From Leptospira brenneri (lineage in GTDB: Bacteria > Spirochaetota > Leptospiria > Leptospirales > Leptospiraceae): a stretch of DNA of 64,000 nucleotides. The notes beneath the pieces are model-generated. The model did not search any database. It worked only from the letters and a program-made list of their open reading frames with translations, and was not told the DNA's origin. Location: positions 1-64,000 of the forward strand of contig NZ_NPDQ01000011.1 in the NCBI RefSeq assembly GCF_002812125.1, read 5' to 3'. Made by a program: the position numbers and the translations under genes. Positions 8,413 through 17,835 of the stretch are shown one piece after another. Each line of letters starts with the position of its first letter. Position 1 is the stretch's first letter.

Positions 8413-10824
8413 TTATTCTCTGATAAAAGAAAGTTGGCTTTTTTCTGGTACTAAAACTTTGTCTTCGAACTCACCTGACAAGGACTCATAGTTAGGTGAT
8501 AGTTTAATTTTCCATTTTCCTTTTTCTTCTAGTAGATCGGAATCGACGATGTTTTTCCCTCTGAAGATTTCATTTTCATTCCACTTCATGATGATATTTC
8601 CTTCCACATCTTCGGCTTCAATGGTCAATCGGACTGGCTTTACTTTATTTTTCCCATCCCAATACATGGCAGTCCATGGGCCGATAAACTTTTGTATGGC
8701 GGACTCACCAAATGTTTTTACTTTTTTTAGATCAACAACTGTATCTGAAATGACCGATGTCACAGGTTTTGAAAATAAACTTTCGCCGGTGCCTTTCGAA
8801 ATGGATTGGATGGCAAAGAAATAAAATTGGTTTTTCGTTAAGTTCTGTAATTTGAAATTTGTATCCGAGGTTTCTTTGACAAGACTCCACTCAGGATCGT
8901 TTTTTTTACGCATATAGATTTTGTAAGAAGTAACCTTCGCAATCGGATTCCAACTAAATAAAAATTCACTAGTTTTTCTGTTCTCCGAAACAGTCAGTTC
9001 AGGAGATTTGATCACGAATGACCTACCTGCTACAAGAGATGGAAATCCAATGTCTGGTTCGGAAGGGAGACTAAATAATTCACCTTCAAATTCTGATGCC
9101 ACAGCATAGAAAGATTCTTTTCCAGAAGAGTTATCATCTTTGAACTGTAGATCCGTTGTTTTTGCAATTTGTTTCCAATTGCCATTAGTTTTACGAAAGA
9201 TATGATACGCGATCGCACTGGGGGAACCTTCCCACTGGAGAATGGTCGCACCTGCATACAATCCTTTTGAGGCTGTTAAATTTTTAGGTCTAGGTTTTAA
9301 AACTTCAGAAGGATCTAAATGCGCGGAAACATAATAACTAGATTCTCCTATGAGTTGGTTCCTTTCTGGGATGACTTGATAGATTTCGCTGTCGCCATTA
9401 CGACTCGCTTTTAAATCGATATAAGAAGTTTTTTCAGTTTTGCCTAAAAAACGATAAATCCTAGCAGTTGGATTCCATTTATACACAGCATAAGTCGTGG
9501 ATATTGGTTGTGGGTCCCATTCGAGTAGAATTCTGTCGTTCGTGGGAGCTACCGATGCATGAAGATTTGTTACCGGTAGGATTCCAGCAGGTTTTGTTGG
9601 GTCAACCGCATAACCATCGTTTGAGTCAAGAGAAGCTTTTGATAAAAAATTTTCATCGAGACTAGCCACACGGTAATTATAGGCAGTATTTTTTTGAATC
9701 CCGAAGTCTTCAAAAAATGCCTGTTTGGAAAGGCCTACCAATTGGTATTTGTTCTCTATTTTACGTTTTCTATATACTTCATAACCTATGGCTCGTTTTT
9801 CTCTAGACCAACTGATCCGAATGCGGTCAGAAAAATCACCTCTAGAAGCAAAAACTTCTTTTGGTGGGAAGAGGTTATGTTCCCCATACTCCAAAGATTC
9901 TAAAGCATCATTTAATTTATTCTGAGTTAGAAGTTCGTTTTCTATTTCCGAGTCGGCTACGTATACGGATTTTGTATACATAGGAAAGGTTTCATAGGAA
10001 ATCCATAAATACCCTTGGTCTCCCCAAGAAGAGCCCCAGGAATTCCAAACCTTGAAGGCTTTCTTTTTGTCATTAAAACCTAAAATCACAAGAGACTGGG
10101 CACCTAAGATTTCACCAGATCCCGTTTCAAAAACAACATCCGGTTTAGGGTCTCTGAAATTTTCATAAACTAAATATCCGATGAGAACGGGCCTTTTTTC
10201 AGCTAATGCTAGTTTAATGGAAATGAGGTCGTGTGGTTCAATTCTATAAATCCTTCGAAGTCTCGCTTTTCTTCCCGCTTCAACAATATCCGCTTTGGGT
10301 CTAGTTCTGAAATTTGATGAAGATTCATTCATCTGTTGTAAAGGAACAGATCCTCTACTTTCTGCAAGCACCAGGGCATCTAAAAGTGAAACTGCCTGGT
10401 CTTTACCACTGTTTAATTGATTATAAATAAAATTTGGAGAATAAAAAAGTTTTTGTCCGTTAGCTGAGGAAGGTCCAACCAACGAGAGATTTCGAATCCC
10501 TTTTTTTTTCGCCTCTAAATAAGAAATCAGTCCATAACCTACAGTGTAACCAACGTTATCTTTATAGGTGCCTTGGTCAGCTGGTGTTGGAAATTCCCCC
10601 GTGAATTCGAAACTCCCTGGCAAATCCGAACCAACCATTTCTGATCGAAAAGGGGGAATGCTTTGGTAAAGTTCGAAAGGATCAGGTATGAGGCCAGGTT
10701 TCCGTAAGGAAGATTTGGATTCCGTTTTCCCGGTGATGGGTTTGGATTGGAATCCCGCGATCAACATAGCAACAAAGATAAAAACAGTTCCAAGTGCAAT
10801 TCGATGTTTGGTTTTCCTTAACAT
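8413..10824 (-). CDS. Papain-fold (C1-like) pseudoprotease with fibronectin-III-like repeats
   Basis: 803 residues: an N-terminal hydrophobic export signal or anchor (residues 9-25), a papain-like domain (about 75-285), then three or more FnIII-like repeats and a C-terminal beta-rich domain. The papain domain keeps DQG (83-85) and the Asn motif VWNSWGSSWGDQGYLW (Asn261), but the catalytic Cys position reads Asn90 (KDNVGYTVGYG) and the His position reads Gln243 (GAQSLVILGF). Two of three catalytic residues are therefore lost. FnIII-like segments show repeated YEVYRKR, YAVYKW, YHIFRK and YKIYMRKK strands. It starts 1 bp after tonB, as the third gene of exbB-tonB. A binding or scaffold role is inferred. 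Confidence 0.8.
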   Translation of the reverse strand: MLRKTKHRIALGTVFIFVAMLIAGFQSKPITGKTESKSSLRKPGLIPDPFELYQSIPPFRSEMVGSDLPGSFEFTGEFPTPADQGTYKDNVGYTVGYGLISYLEAKKKGIRNLSLVGPSSANGQKLFYSPNFIYNQLNSGKDQAVSLLDALVLAESRGSVPLQQMNESSSNFRTRPKADIVEAGRKARLRRIYRIEPHDLISIKLALAEKRPVLIGYLVYENFRDPKPDVVFETGSGEILGAQSLVILGFNDKKKAFKVWNSWGSSWGDQGYLWISYETFPMYTKSVYVADSEIENELLTQNKLNDALESLEYGEHNLFPPKEVFASRGDFSDRIRISWSREKRAIGYEVYRKRKIENKYQLVGLSKQAFFEDFGIQKNTAYNYRVASLDENFLSKASLDSNDGYAVDPTKPAGILPVTNLHASVAPTNDRILLEWDPQPISTTYAVYKWNPTARIYRFLGKTEKTSYIDLKASRNGDSEIYQVIPERNQLIGESSYYVSAHLDPSEVLKPRPKNLTASKGLYAGATILQWEGSPSAIAYHIFRKTNGNWKQIAKTTDLQFKDDNSSGKESFYAVASEFEGELFSLPSEPDIGFPSLVAGRSFVIKSPELTVSENRKTSEFLFSWNPIAKVTSYKIYMRKKNDPEWSLVKETSDTNFKLQNLTKNQFYFFAIQSISKGTGESLFSKPVTSVISDTVVDLKKVKTFGESAIQKFIGPWTAMYWDGKNKVKPVRLTIEAEDVEGNIIMKWNENEIFRGKNIVDSDLLEEKGKWKIKLSPNYESLSGEFEDKVLVPEKSQLSFIRE

Positions 10825-10825
10825 T

Positions 10826-11467
10826 TTAATCCTCTTCTAAATCAAAACTGATCGGGAGCCTATGTGCCATTCTGGTAGGTTTTCCTTTATCATACCCAGG
10901 AGAAAACCGAGCTCTTTGGATGATGCGAATGGCTGCTTCATCAAATCCATAACCCGCTCTTCCAGAGACAATTTTTACACCTTGAAGGACACCATGTTCA
11001 TCCACTTGCACCATTACAATGACTGTTTTCTGGCTGATATTGGCTGCTTTAGCAGCTTCTGGAAAGTATGCTTTCAAATCAAAATCGATGATGGGAGTGG
11101 GAGGTCTATCTCCATTAAAAGAAAACAAATATCCATCTTTGTCGGTTCCGTTTCCGGAAAGTTGGTTGGGATTCAAATCAGAATTGTCTGGTTTTTCTTC
11201 CGCATCTTTATTTGATCCTTCCACCCATTCTTGTTTTTCAACGGGAGCCGGACTCGAAGTCCCACCGATGAGTTCAGGTGGGATCTCTTCAAACGAAACA
11301 TCCACATCTTCCATTGAAGTTTCTTGGAAGGCTGCGTTACTCGGAAGTGTGAGAATAAAATAAATCAGATAACAAAATACATGCAAACCTACTGAGGCAA
11401 ATAGACTGGCTCGAAAGAGTCCAAATCGTCTCAGTTTGTATTGCAAGGATAAGGTAAATGACTTCAT
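10826..11467 (-). CDS. TonB family energy-transducing protein
   Basis: The product has an N-terminal cytoplasmic stretch and one membrane anchor (about residues 20-40), a Pro/Glu-rich periplasmic linker (residues 45-110) and a C-terminal TonB domain: TVIVMVQVDEHGVLQGVKIVSGRAGYGFDEAAIRIIQRARFSP, recognised by VDEHGVLQGVKIVSG and FDEAAIRII. TonB couples the proton-motive force to outer-membrane transporters through ExbB-ExbD. Here exbB is 16 bp upstream, but no exbD lies between or beside them. Co-transcription with the downstream papain-fold gene is almost certain from the 1-bp gap. Confidence 0.88.
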   Translation of the reverse strand: MKSFTLSLQYKLRRFGLFRASLFASVGLHVFCYLIYFILTLPSNAAFQETSMEDVDVSFEEIPPELIGGTSSPAPVEKQEWVEGSNKDAEEKPDNSDLNPNQLSGNGTDKDGYLFSFNGDRPPTPIIDFDLKAYFPEAAKAANISQKTVIVMVQVDEHGVLQGVKIVSGRAGYGFDEAAIRIIQRARFSPGYDKGKPTRMAHRLPISFDLEED

Positions 11468-11483
11468 TCTATTTGCTTACTTT

Positions 11484-12143
11484 CTAGTGGTGGATATTCG
11501 GCGTAGAACTAGAAGACTGGTTGTGTTTTCCACTCGTCACAAAACTCGCATGGATTTCTTTTGATAGAATTTCTAGATGTCCAAGGATGAGTTTCATTTT
11601 ACGAGTGAAGTAATTATTTGCCATCACCACAGGGATTGCCACGGCAAGTCCGGCAGCCGTTGCCAGTAGAGCCGTTGAGATACTACGCATGACCACTTCT
11701 GCCCCAGAGTTCCCCAGAGTTCCCAGTCCATAAAAGGCCTTGATGACACCAAGAACCGTACCTAAAAGTCCGATAAACGGTGTATTGTTTCCGAGAGTGT
11801 TTAAGATAGGGAGTCTTTCTTCTAAACTCAAACGTTCTTTGAGAATTTTCCCTTCCATCAGTTCCATTAAACCCTTGTGATTTTCCTTCTCCCTTTCTAA
11901 AACAAAATGAATGAAACGAGTATAGGAGTTTTCCATCGGGTGAGTCTCTAATAATTTCTCAGTCCCTTTGAGGTCTCTGTGCCGAATGAGAACCGTGAGT
12001 GAATCCAGTAGTGACTCTGATTCTTTGTTAAAATTACGTTTATAAACAATCAACCTTTCGATAAATACAGCAATTGCGAGAATACTCGCAAATAACATAA
12101 CGAGGAAGATGATCTTTTCCCCAAGGTCTACGAAATCTTGCAT
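11484..12143 (-). CDS. ExbB/TolQ/MotA-type proton channel protein
   Basis: Three predicted membrane spans: residues 9-29, about 112-135 and 155-178. The conserved TPFIGLLGTVLGVIKAFYGLG and the ATAAGLAVAIPVVMANNYF segments are characteristic of ExbB/TolQ pore helices. The loop between helices 1 and 2 is cytosolic and charged, as in the family. It heads the exbB-tonB-pseudoprotease unit. ExbB needs an ExbD/TolR partner carrying the pore Asp; none is encoded in this window. TolQ versus ExbB cannot be settled from sequence alone, but the neighbouring tonB favours ExbB. Confidence 0.88.
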   Translation of the reverse strand: MQDFVDLGEKIIFLVMLFASILAIAVFIERLIVYKRNFNKESESLLDSLTVLIRHRDLKGTEKLLETHPMENSYTRFIHFVLEREKENHKGLMELMEGKILKERLSLEERLPILNTLGNNTPFIGLLGTVLGVIKAFYGLGTLGNSGAEVVMRSISTALLATAAGLAVAIPVVMANNYFTRKMKLILGHLEILSKEIHASFVTSGKHNQSSSSTPNIHH

Positions 12144-12249
12144 TTTAGGAACCTTCTAACGGACAGAATTCTCTACCTTGGACAACAATCAAAGAGAAAA
12201 ATTGCAGAAAAAGAACTTCGGTTGCTCTTAAGTCGACCCTAAAGAAAGA

Positions 12250-14130
12250 ATGATTCCAAAGGTTGGTATGAAGGCAAAAAACATTCTTCCCAGTTTTTTG
12301 GGGTTCATTTTTATCGTTTTCGGTGTTTCTCTGGTAGTGTTCTATGCTACAAGGTCTTGGGAGACATTTCTCAGTATCTGTCCGAACAAAGATTTTTTAT
12401 CATGGGATGAAAATATCCGACTGAATCAGGTCCTTGATCAATATGTTGATTTCCGTACGGGGAGTTGGTTTCGTGCCGTTATGCCGTTCGTGGAAAGTCC
12501 CACTTGGCCACCACTTCGCTCAATCCTAACATTTGTTACTCTTTATTTGCCATTGGATGCTTATGAAACTTATAGAGATTCTTTTTTAGGGCTTCTTTTT
12601 TTAATTTTAGTTTATCCTGCATTGGTTTATATTTCTTTTCGCATAACAAAATCACTATTGTGGTCAGGGATTCTTTCGGGACTGGTTTTTATTCTTACCA
12701 TCCAAACAGGAGAAGTTCCTGCATATTCTCTTTCTTCCATGTTGGAAACACAGTCTATGTTTTTTCTTTTGTTTTCTATTTATGCCGTTTATCGGTTGTA
12801 CGATGTGGATAACCGGGAAACTGAAATTGATTCTGGAACCAAATGGCTTGTTTTGTTTTCTTTGTTTGGATTTTATTTTACTAAATATCCATACGGGATT
12901 TTATTTTTTATGGCATGTTTTGCCTACGAGTTGGTAAGGTCGCCGGGCATTTACAAGGATGCTTTATTTTATTTATTAAAAAACTACGCGAGAGGATTGC
13001 GGTTAATTTATCTTGTTTTTGTTGTTTTAATGGTGTTTTCTTTACCGATTTTGCGAGTTGTCACAAAAATCAACTTAAACCAAAAGGGATTCAAACAGTT
13101 TATGTTTGGGATCACCTTCCTTTTGTTTGTGGATCTTTCTGTTTATTTTTTCCGTAAACGAGATGAGATTAAAAAAGTATTCCCTAAAACCGCAGTTGTG
13201 CTTTGGGTATATGCAATTTTCCCAGCATTTCTTTGGTTGTTTATGAATCCAGATCGGGTCAATGCCTTGATTGATGCCCAGATGATTGTCAATGCTTATA
13301 CACGAAGTTTTTTCTTAACTCTTTGGACAGAGCCAGGACTTGATTCGTCTATCCCGGGAGTTTTTGATTTTATTTGGGGATTTCGTACGTTAATTATTTT
13401 TTCCACTCTCTCTCTTCTTTATTTTATTTTCCGTCCGGGAACAAAATTCCAAACAAAACTAAAAGACCCTCTCCTTGCAGGCTCTCTCATTTTATTTTTA
13501 GAACTTCTTATTTTGGAACTGACTACGGGAAACAAACAACCAAGACATGTATTACAATTTATCCCTGCGATTGGGCTTGTTGGGTATCTTTGGATTCTCC
13601 GTTTGTACCAGTTAGCTGAGACTAAAATAGAAAGGTTTGCTTCTGTTTCTGTTTTCCTTCTAACCTCTCTCTTTGTATTTTCGAATTCTGTATACTCTCA
13701 AGGGATTTTGACAGGTGAATTTTTTGAGAAAAAAATGTTTTGTTACCGCGGGATGAACGCTGGCGATTTCCAACCAGCAAGGGAGATCGCCGAACAGATA
13801 TCACCTGAGAAGAAATACATTCTCATCAATGCCTTCCATTTTGAGGAGAAATACGGCTCCAAAGGACGTGTGCTTGCCTCTGATTTTGACCTTGCCATGA
13901 AACTGAAGACTTACAAACAGGGGATGGTACGGAATGATAATAAATATAGGTGGAAAGAATGGACGGATTTTGATTCCGTTCTTTTATTGAGTGATGTGTG
14001 CCCAGATAGTTTTGTAGAAGAAAAATTTGAAAATCGAACAAAAATCTTGAATAGTAAGTCAACACTGCTGTCTACTTACAGAGAGAGTTCTGGTACTGCG
14101 TGCCTCCAAGAATATAAATTGCTCAAATAG
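12250..14130 (+). CDS. Multi-spanning membrane protein, probable GT-C (PMT/family 39-like) glycosyltransferase
   Basis: 626 residues with about 12 hydrophobic spans across the first 470 residues and a C-terminal soluble domain. An early luminal-type loop carries DENIRLNQVLDQYVDF, the position where GT-C enzymes place acidic catalytic residues. GT-C enzymes use lipid-linked sugars to decorate proteins or lipids. An alternative ATG at 12268 has a better AAAGG ribosome-binding site and would shorten the product by six residues. The RND pump gene begins 12 bp downstream. The exact family is not certain. Confidence 0.6.
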   Translation: MIPKVGMKAKNILPSFLGFIFIVFGVSLVVFYATRSWETFLSICPNKDFLSWDENIRLNQVLDQYVDFRTGSWFRAVMPFVESPTWPPLRSILTFVTLYLPLDAYETYRDSFLGLLFLILVYPALVYISFRITKSLLWSGILSGLVFILTIQTGEVPAYSLSSMLETQSMFFLLFSIYAVYRLYDVDNRETEIDSGTKWLVLFSLFGFYFTKYPYGILFFMACFAYELVRSPGIYKDALFYLLKNYARGLRLIYLVFVVLMVFSLPILRVVTKINLNQKGFKQFMFGITFLLFVDLSVYFFRKRDEIKKVFPKTAVVLWVYAIFPAFLWLFMNPDRVNALIDAQMIVNAYTRSFFLTLWTEPGLDSSIPGVFDFIWGFRTLIIFSTLSLLYFIFRPGTKFQTKLKDPLLAGSLILFLELLILELTTGNKQPRHVLQFIPAIGLVGYLWILRLYQLAETKIERFASVSVFLLTSLFVFSNSVYSQGILTGEFFEKKMFCYRGMNAGDFQPAREIAEQISPEKKYILINAFHFEEKYGSKGRVLASDFDLAMKLKTYKQGMVRNDNKYRWKEWTDFDSVLLLSDVCPDSFVEEKFENRTKILNSKSTLLSTYRESSGTACLQEYKLLK

Positions 14131-14142
14131 AGAAAGAGTTTT

Positions 14143-17100
14143 ATGAGTATAGCTTCCTTTTCCATCAAACGTCCCATTTTTATATCTTCGTTAGTCATCA
14201 TTATGGTGATTACGGGTTATATTTCTTTAAAACGTATCGGTGTTGACCTTTTCCCTGACATCAACATTCCATTTGTCGTGGTTTCGACAGTATATCCTGG
14301 GGCTGGTCCGGAAGAGATTGAAACTTCCATCTCCAAACCCTTAGAAGAGGAATTAAGTTCTATTTCAGGACTCAAACGAATCACCTCTCGGAACCAAGAA
14401 GGGATCTCGCTTGTATTTGCTGAGTTCAACCTCACGACAGATATCAAATACGCGGAACAACAAGTTCGGGATAAAACGGCCCGTGCAAGACCAAACTTCC
14501 CTGATTCCTCGAAAGAACCTTTGGTGCAGAGGTTTGATCCGGCCGACCAACCCATCATGAGAATCTCACTTTTTGCGGATCTACCGGAAGGGGAACTTTA
14601 TGATCTAGCGAAAGAAAGAATCAAAACCAAACTCGAGCAGGTCAATAACGTCGGCGCTGTTAAAATCATCGGTGGGTCTCGTAGAGAAATTCATATCGAA
14701 CTGGATCGCAATAAAATCAATGCCTTCCAGATTCCTGCCATTTCCATTGGAAACCAAATCAAAAACTCTGGGGTGAATATCCCTGCAGGAAAAGTAGAAG
14801 GGGGGGATAAAGAAACTTCCTTTCGTACGGTAGGAAAGTATGAATCCTTATCTCAAATCGAAAACACGGTTGTATCTTTTGGTGGAGAATTTGGAAGAGG
14901 GGTTCTAGTTAAGGATCTTGGACAAGTTAAAGACACTCTTGAAGACCGCCAAACACTCGGTATGCTCTATGCTGCCATTAGTGCCGAGGAACATGAAGAG
15001 CCTTCCATCATTGGAAAATTATTATTCAAATACGATCCTCCTAAAAAAGAGAGAGTTCAAAAAACCGCACTTTTCCTAGACGTATACAAACAGTCTGGTG
15101 CAAACACGGTTGAAGTTGCCGATGGGATTTTAGGAAAAATTGATAGTATCAACGATCAAATCAAAGACTTGAAAGGTGCTCCGAAGGTCATTCTGATTCG
15201 AGATGGATCTAAATGGATTCGTGCTAATATTGAGGATGTTACCATTGCGATCGTACTTGGTATTCTACTTGCGGTCATCGTAGTTTATCTTTTCCTTGGG
15301 AACGTTCGTTCTACCTTGATCACTGGTATGGCACTTCCCAACTCAATGCTTGGTGCCTTTATCATTATGTATGCCATGGGTTTTACCATGAACGTAATGA
15401 CTCTGCTCGCATTATCCCTTGCTGTGGGACTTCTTGTAGATGATGCCATTGTCGTGCGGGAAAATATTTTCCGTAAACTCGAAGAAGGGGAATCCGTCAT
15501 TGTTGCAGCAAGGAAAGGAACAGAAGAAGTAACACTTGCTGTGATTGGAACTTCCTTAACTGTAATTGCCGTATTTCTTCCGATTGGATTTCTTTCTGGG
15601 ATTGTTGGTCAGTTCTTTAAACAGTTCGGTTTGACGGTTGTTTTTGCGATGATCATCTCCCTTTTTGATGGTTTGACCGTAGCACCGATGTTATCAGCTT
15701 ATTTTGCTGGAAAAACAGACATTCATAAAAAGAAAAATTTTGTATTACGTAACTTTGACAAGTTCCAAGATTTCTTGGACAAAATGTACGGAATCATTAT
15801 GAAGTTTGCCTTAAAGAAACCATGGGCAGTCATCCTTCTTACCTTCCTTACTTTGGTTACGAGTATTTTCTCTTTGGCTTTTGTAAAAAAGACCTTCTTA
15901 CCTGCAAACGATCAAGGTGAGTTTATGGTGAACGTGGAGATGGCTCCCGGAACTTCTTTACAAGGCACAGCGGAAATGGTTAAACAAATCCAAACCGAAA
16001 TCATCAAAACGGTTCCGGAACTTGATTTGATCGCAACAGTTGTGGGAAATAGCGATGGTGAATCCAATATTGCCACGATTGGTGTGGCATTATTGCCATC
16101 TGAATATCGAAAAAGAACCACTGGCGATGTAAAAGACCAAATCCGTGAATTTTTAAAACAATACCCTCAAGCAAGACCGAAAGTGAACGATTATTCTGCG
16201 ATTGGTGGTGGAGTTCAGTATCCGTTTAACTTAAACTTAAAGGGAGAGAATCTACACGATTTAGAAGCTTATTCCTTTAAAGTGATGGAAGAACTAAAAA
16301 ATGTTTCTGACTTAACGGATATCGATACCACATATAGAACTGGTAAACCAGAATTCCAAGTAGTTCCCAACCGTGCTAAAATGCAAACAGTCGGTGTTGT
16401 GGCTGGGGTGATGGGGGCCGAACTTCGTTACCACATTGAAGGTGGGGAAGTCGCAAAGTATTTGGAAAACGGGATTGAGTATGATGTAAGACTTAGGTTA
16501 AAAGAGGACCAAAGAAATTTACGTAGATCCTTCTATGAGACAAGAGTTCCCAACATCCAAAACAGACTCATCCCACTCAGTGCCATTGCAGATGGAAAGG
16601 AAAGTAGTTCCCCTGCTAGGATCATTCGTGAAGACAGATCTCGTGTGGTTCCTATCAATGCGAACTTAGCTCCTGGTGGAGCCATTGCCTCCGCTTCCGA
16701 AGCCGCCACAAAAATATTAAAAGAAAAACTCCCACCACCTCCGGGAATCACTTATGCTTTTGTGGGCCAATCGGAAGATTTCAAAGAACTATTACAAAAC
16801 ATAGTTCTTGCTTTTGGAATGGCTCTTATCTTCATCTATCTCGTGTTATCTTCTTTGTATGAGTCTTTTATCACACCAATTACAATTCTTTTTGCCATTC
16901 CCCCTGCGATTTCTGGAGCTTTTTTCGCTCTTGCCCTCACAGGTGAAATGTTAAATTTATTTAGTATGATTGGACTCATTCTTCTCATGGGACTTGTGGC
17001 CAAGAACTCCATCCTACTTGTGGATCACGCAATGCTTGCGATGAAAGAACATGGTATGACAAGAGATGAAGCGATCTTTGACGCTGGATCGAAACGACTT

Positions 17101-17346
17101 CGCCCCATCCTTATGACTTCCCTTGCAATGATTGCAGGAACATTGCCGATTGCACTTGGAATTGGAGAAGCATCTAAATCGAGAACAGCTATGGGTATTG
17201 CGATCATTGGGGGTCTTGTCCTTTCCACCCTCATCACCCTCATTGTGGTGCCTGCGGTGTTTGGATACGTTGATCGCCTTCGTGAAAAAATCGAAGGAGC
17301 TTTCCGTCCGGATTACGATATCCGACCAGAGGATTTAGAAGATTAA
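14143..17346 (+). CDS. RND efflux transporter permease (HAE1/AcrB type)
   Basis: Inner-membrane proton-driven pump of 1067 residues, the normal HAE1 length. It opens with SIKRPIFISSLVIIMVITGYISLKRIGVDLFPDINIPFVVV, recognisable by LFPDINIPFV, and has the TM4 proton-relay Asp pair in GLLVDDAIVVRENI. The second half repeats the fold (GLVAKNSILLVDHA). Two large periplasmic loops are present. The usual membrane-fusion and outer-membrane-channel genes do not adjoin it, so it must recruit partners encoded elsewhere. The substrate (drug, lipid or metal) is not readable; it lacks the Met pattern of CusA. Confidence 0.93.
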   Translation: MSIASFSIKRPIFISSLVIIMVITGYISLKRIGVDLFPDINIPFVVVSTVYPGAGPEEIETSISKPLEEELSSISGLKRITSRNQEGISLVFAEFNLTTDIKYAEQQVRDKTARARPNFPDSSKEPLVQRFDPADQPIMRISLFADLPEGELYDLAKERIKTKLEQVNNVGAVKIIGGSRREIHIELDRNKINAFQIPAISIGNQIKNSGVNIPAGKVEGGDKETSFRTVGKYESLSQIENTVVSFGGEFGRGVLVKDLGQVKDTLEDRQTLGMLYAAISAEEHEEPSIIGKLLFKYDPPKKERVQKTALFLDVYKQSGANTVEVADGILGKIDSINDQIKDLKGAPKVILIRDGSKWIRANIEDVTIAIVLGILLAVIVVYLFLGNVRSTLITGMALPNSMLGAFIIMYAMGFTMNVMTLLALSLAVGLLVDDAIVVRENIFRKLEEGESVIVAARKGTEEVTLAVIGTSLTVIAVFLPIGFLSGIVGQFFKQFGLTVVFAMIISLFDGLTVAPMLSAYFAGKTDIHKKKNFVLRNFDKFQDFLDKMYGIIMKFALKKPWAVILLTFLTLVTSIFSLAFVKKTFLPANDQGEFMVNVEMAPGTSLQGTAEMVKQIQTEIIKTVPELDLIATVVGNSDGESNIATIGVALLPSEYRKRTTGDVKDQIREFLKQYPQARPKVNDYSAIGGGVQYPFNLNLKGENLHDLEAYSFKVMEELKNVSDLTDIDTTYRTGKPEFQVVPNRAKMQTVGVVAGVMGAELRYHIEGGEVAKYLENGIEYDVRLRLKEDQRNLRRSFYETRVPNIQNRLIPLSAIADGKESSSPARIIREDRSRVVPINANLAPGGAIASASEAATKILKEKLPPPPGITYAFVGQSEDFKELLQNIVLAFGMALIFIYLVLSSLYESFITPITILFAIPPAISGAFFALALTGEMLNLFSMIGLILLMGLVAKNSILLVDHAMLAMKEHGMTRDEAIFDAGSKRLRPILMTSLAMIAGTLPIALGIGEASKSRTAMGIAIIGGLVLSTLITLIVVPAVFGYVDRLREKIEGAFRPDYDIRPEDLED

Positions 17347-17420
17347 TTAGAAAACTTTTGAAACCATCGGGCAAAAATTTAAACTTGCCCAAACTTTGAA
17401 TTCGGCGTTCTCTTGCTAAC

Positions 17421-17783
17421 ATGTCTAGCGAACGCCGAATCTACAAAAGAATCTCTGAAAAAGTCCATCTCACTTACCGAGTGATCCAGTCGGGTGCCGG
17501 CTCGGCTCAATTTTTACCCAATGACAAAGGGGAAGGGGAATCCCAGGATATTTCTGAAGGTGGTTTACTTTTCCGAACCAAAGAACCTATGCCTCTTGGG
17601 ACAAGGTTAGAGTTAGAGTTACGATTCCCTGATGTTAAGTACGTTTTGTACCCCAAAGCCAAGGTTGTTCGTTTGGAAGAATTTGGAGAAGGGGCCTTTT
17701 ATGAAATCGGTCTTGAATTCAATCAGATGTTTATCGATGATGAGAAACTTTTGTTGGAACACATTGGTCGACTAGAAGTTTAA
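17421..17783 (+). CDS. PilZ domain protein
   Basis: A short (120-residue) PilZ-fold protein. It has the N-terminal RxxxR-like ERRIYKRIS motif and the downstream QDISEGGLLFRTKEPM matching the D/NxSxxG c-di-GMP-binding motif. Both motifs are intact, so c-di-GMP binding is likely. It is free-standing between the RND pump gene and the two-component pair, 52 bp upstream of the kinase. The effector target is unknown. Confidence 0.85.
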   Translation: MSSERRIYKRISEKVHLTYRVIQSGAGSAQFLPNDKGEGESQDISEGGLLFRTKEPMPLGTRLELELRFPDVKYVLYPKAKVVRLEEFGEGAFYEIGLEFNQMFIDDEKLLLEHIGRLEV

Positions 17784-17835
17784 ACTTAAAAAAAGTTTGT
17801 ATTTCCTAAAAGTTTGATACCCAGGTAAAACTCGT

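Noticed and set aside
17366..17387. GGGCAA / TTGCCC hairpin after the RND pump gene as a terminator
   Set aside because: Six-base-pair stem with no T tract on either side; too weak for an intrinsic terminator.
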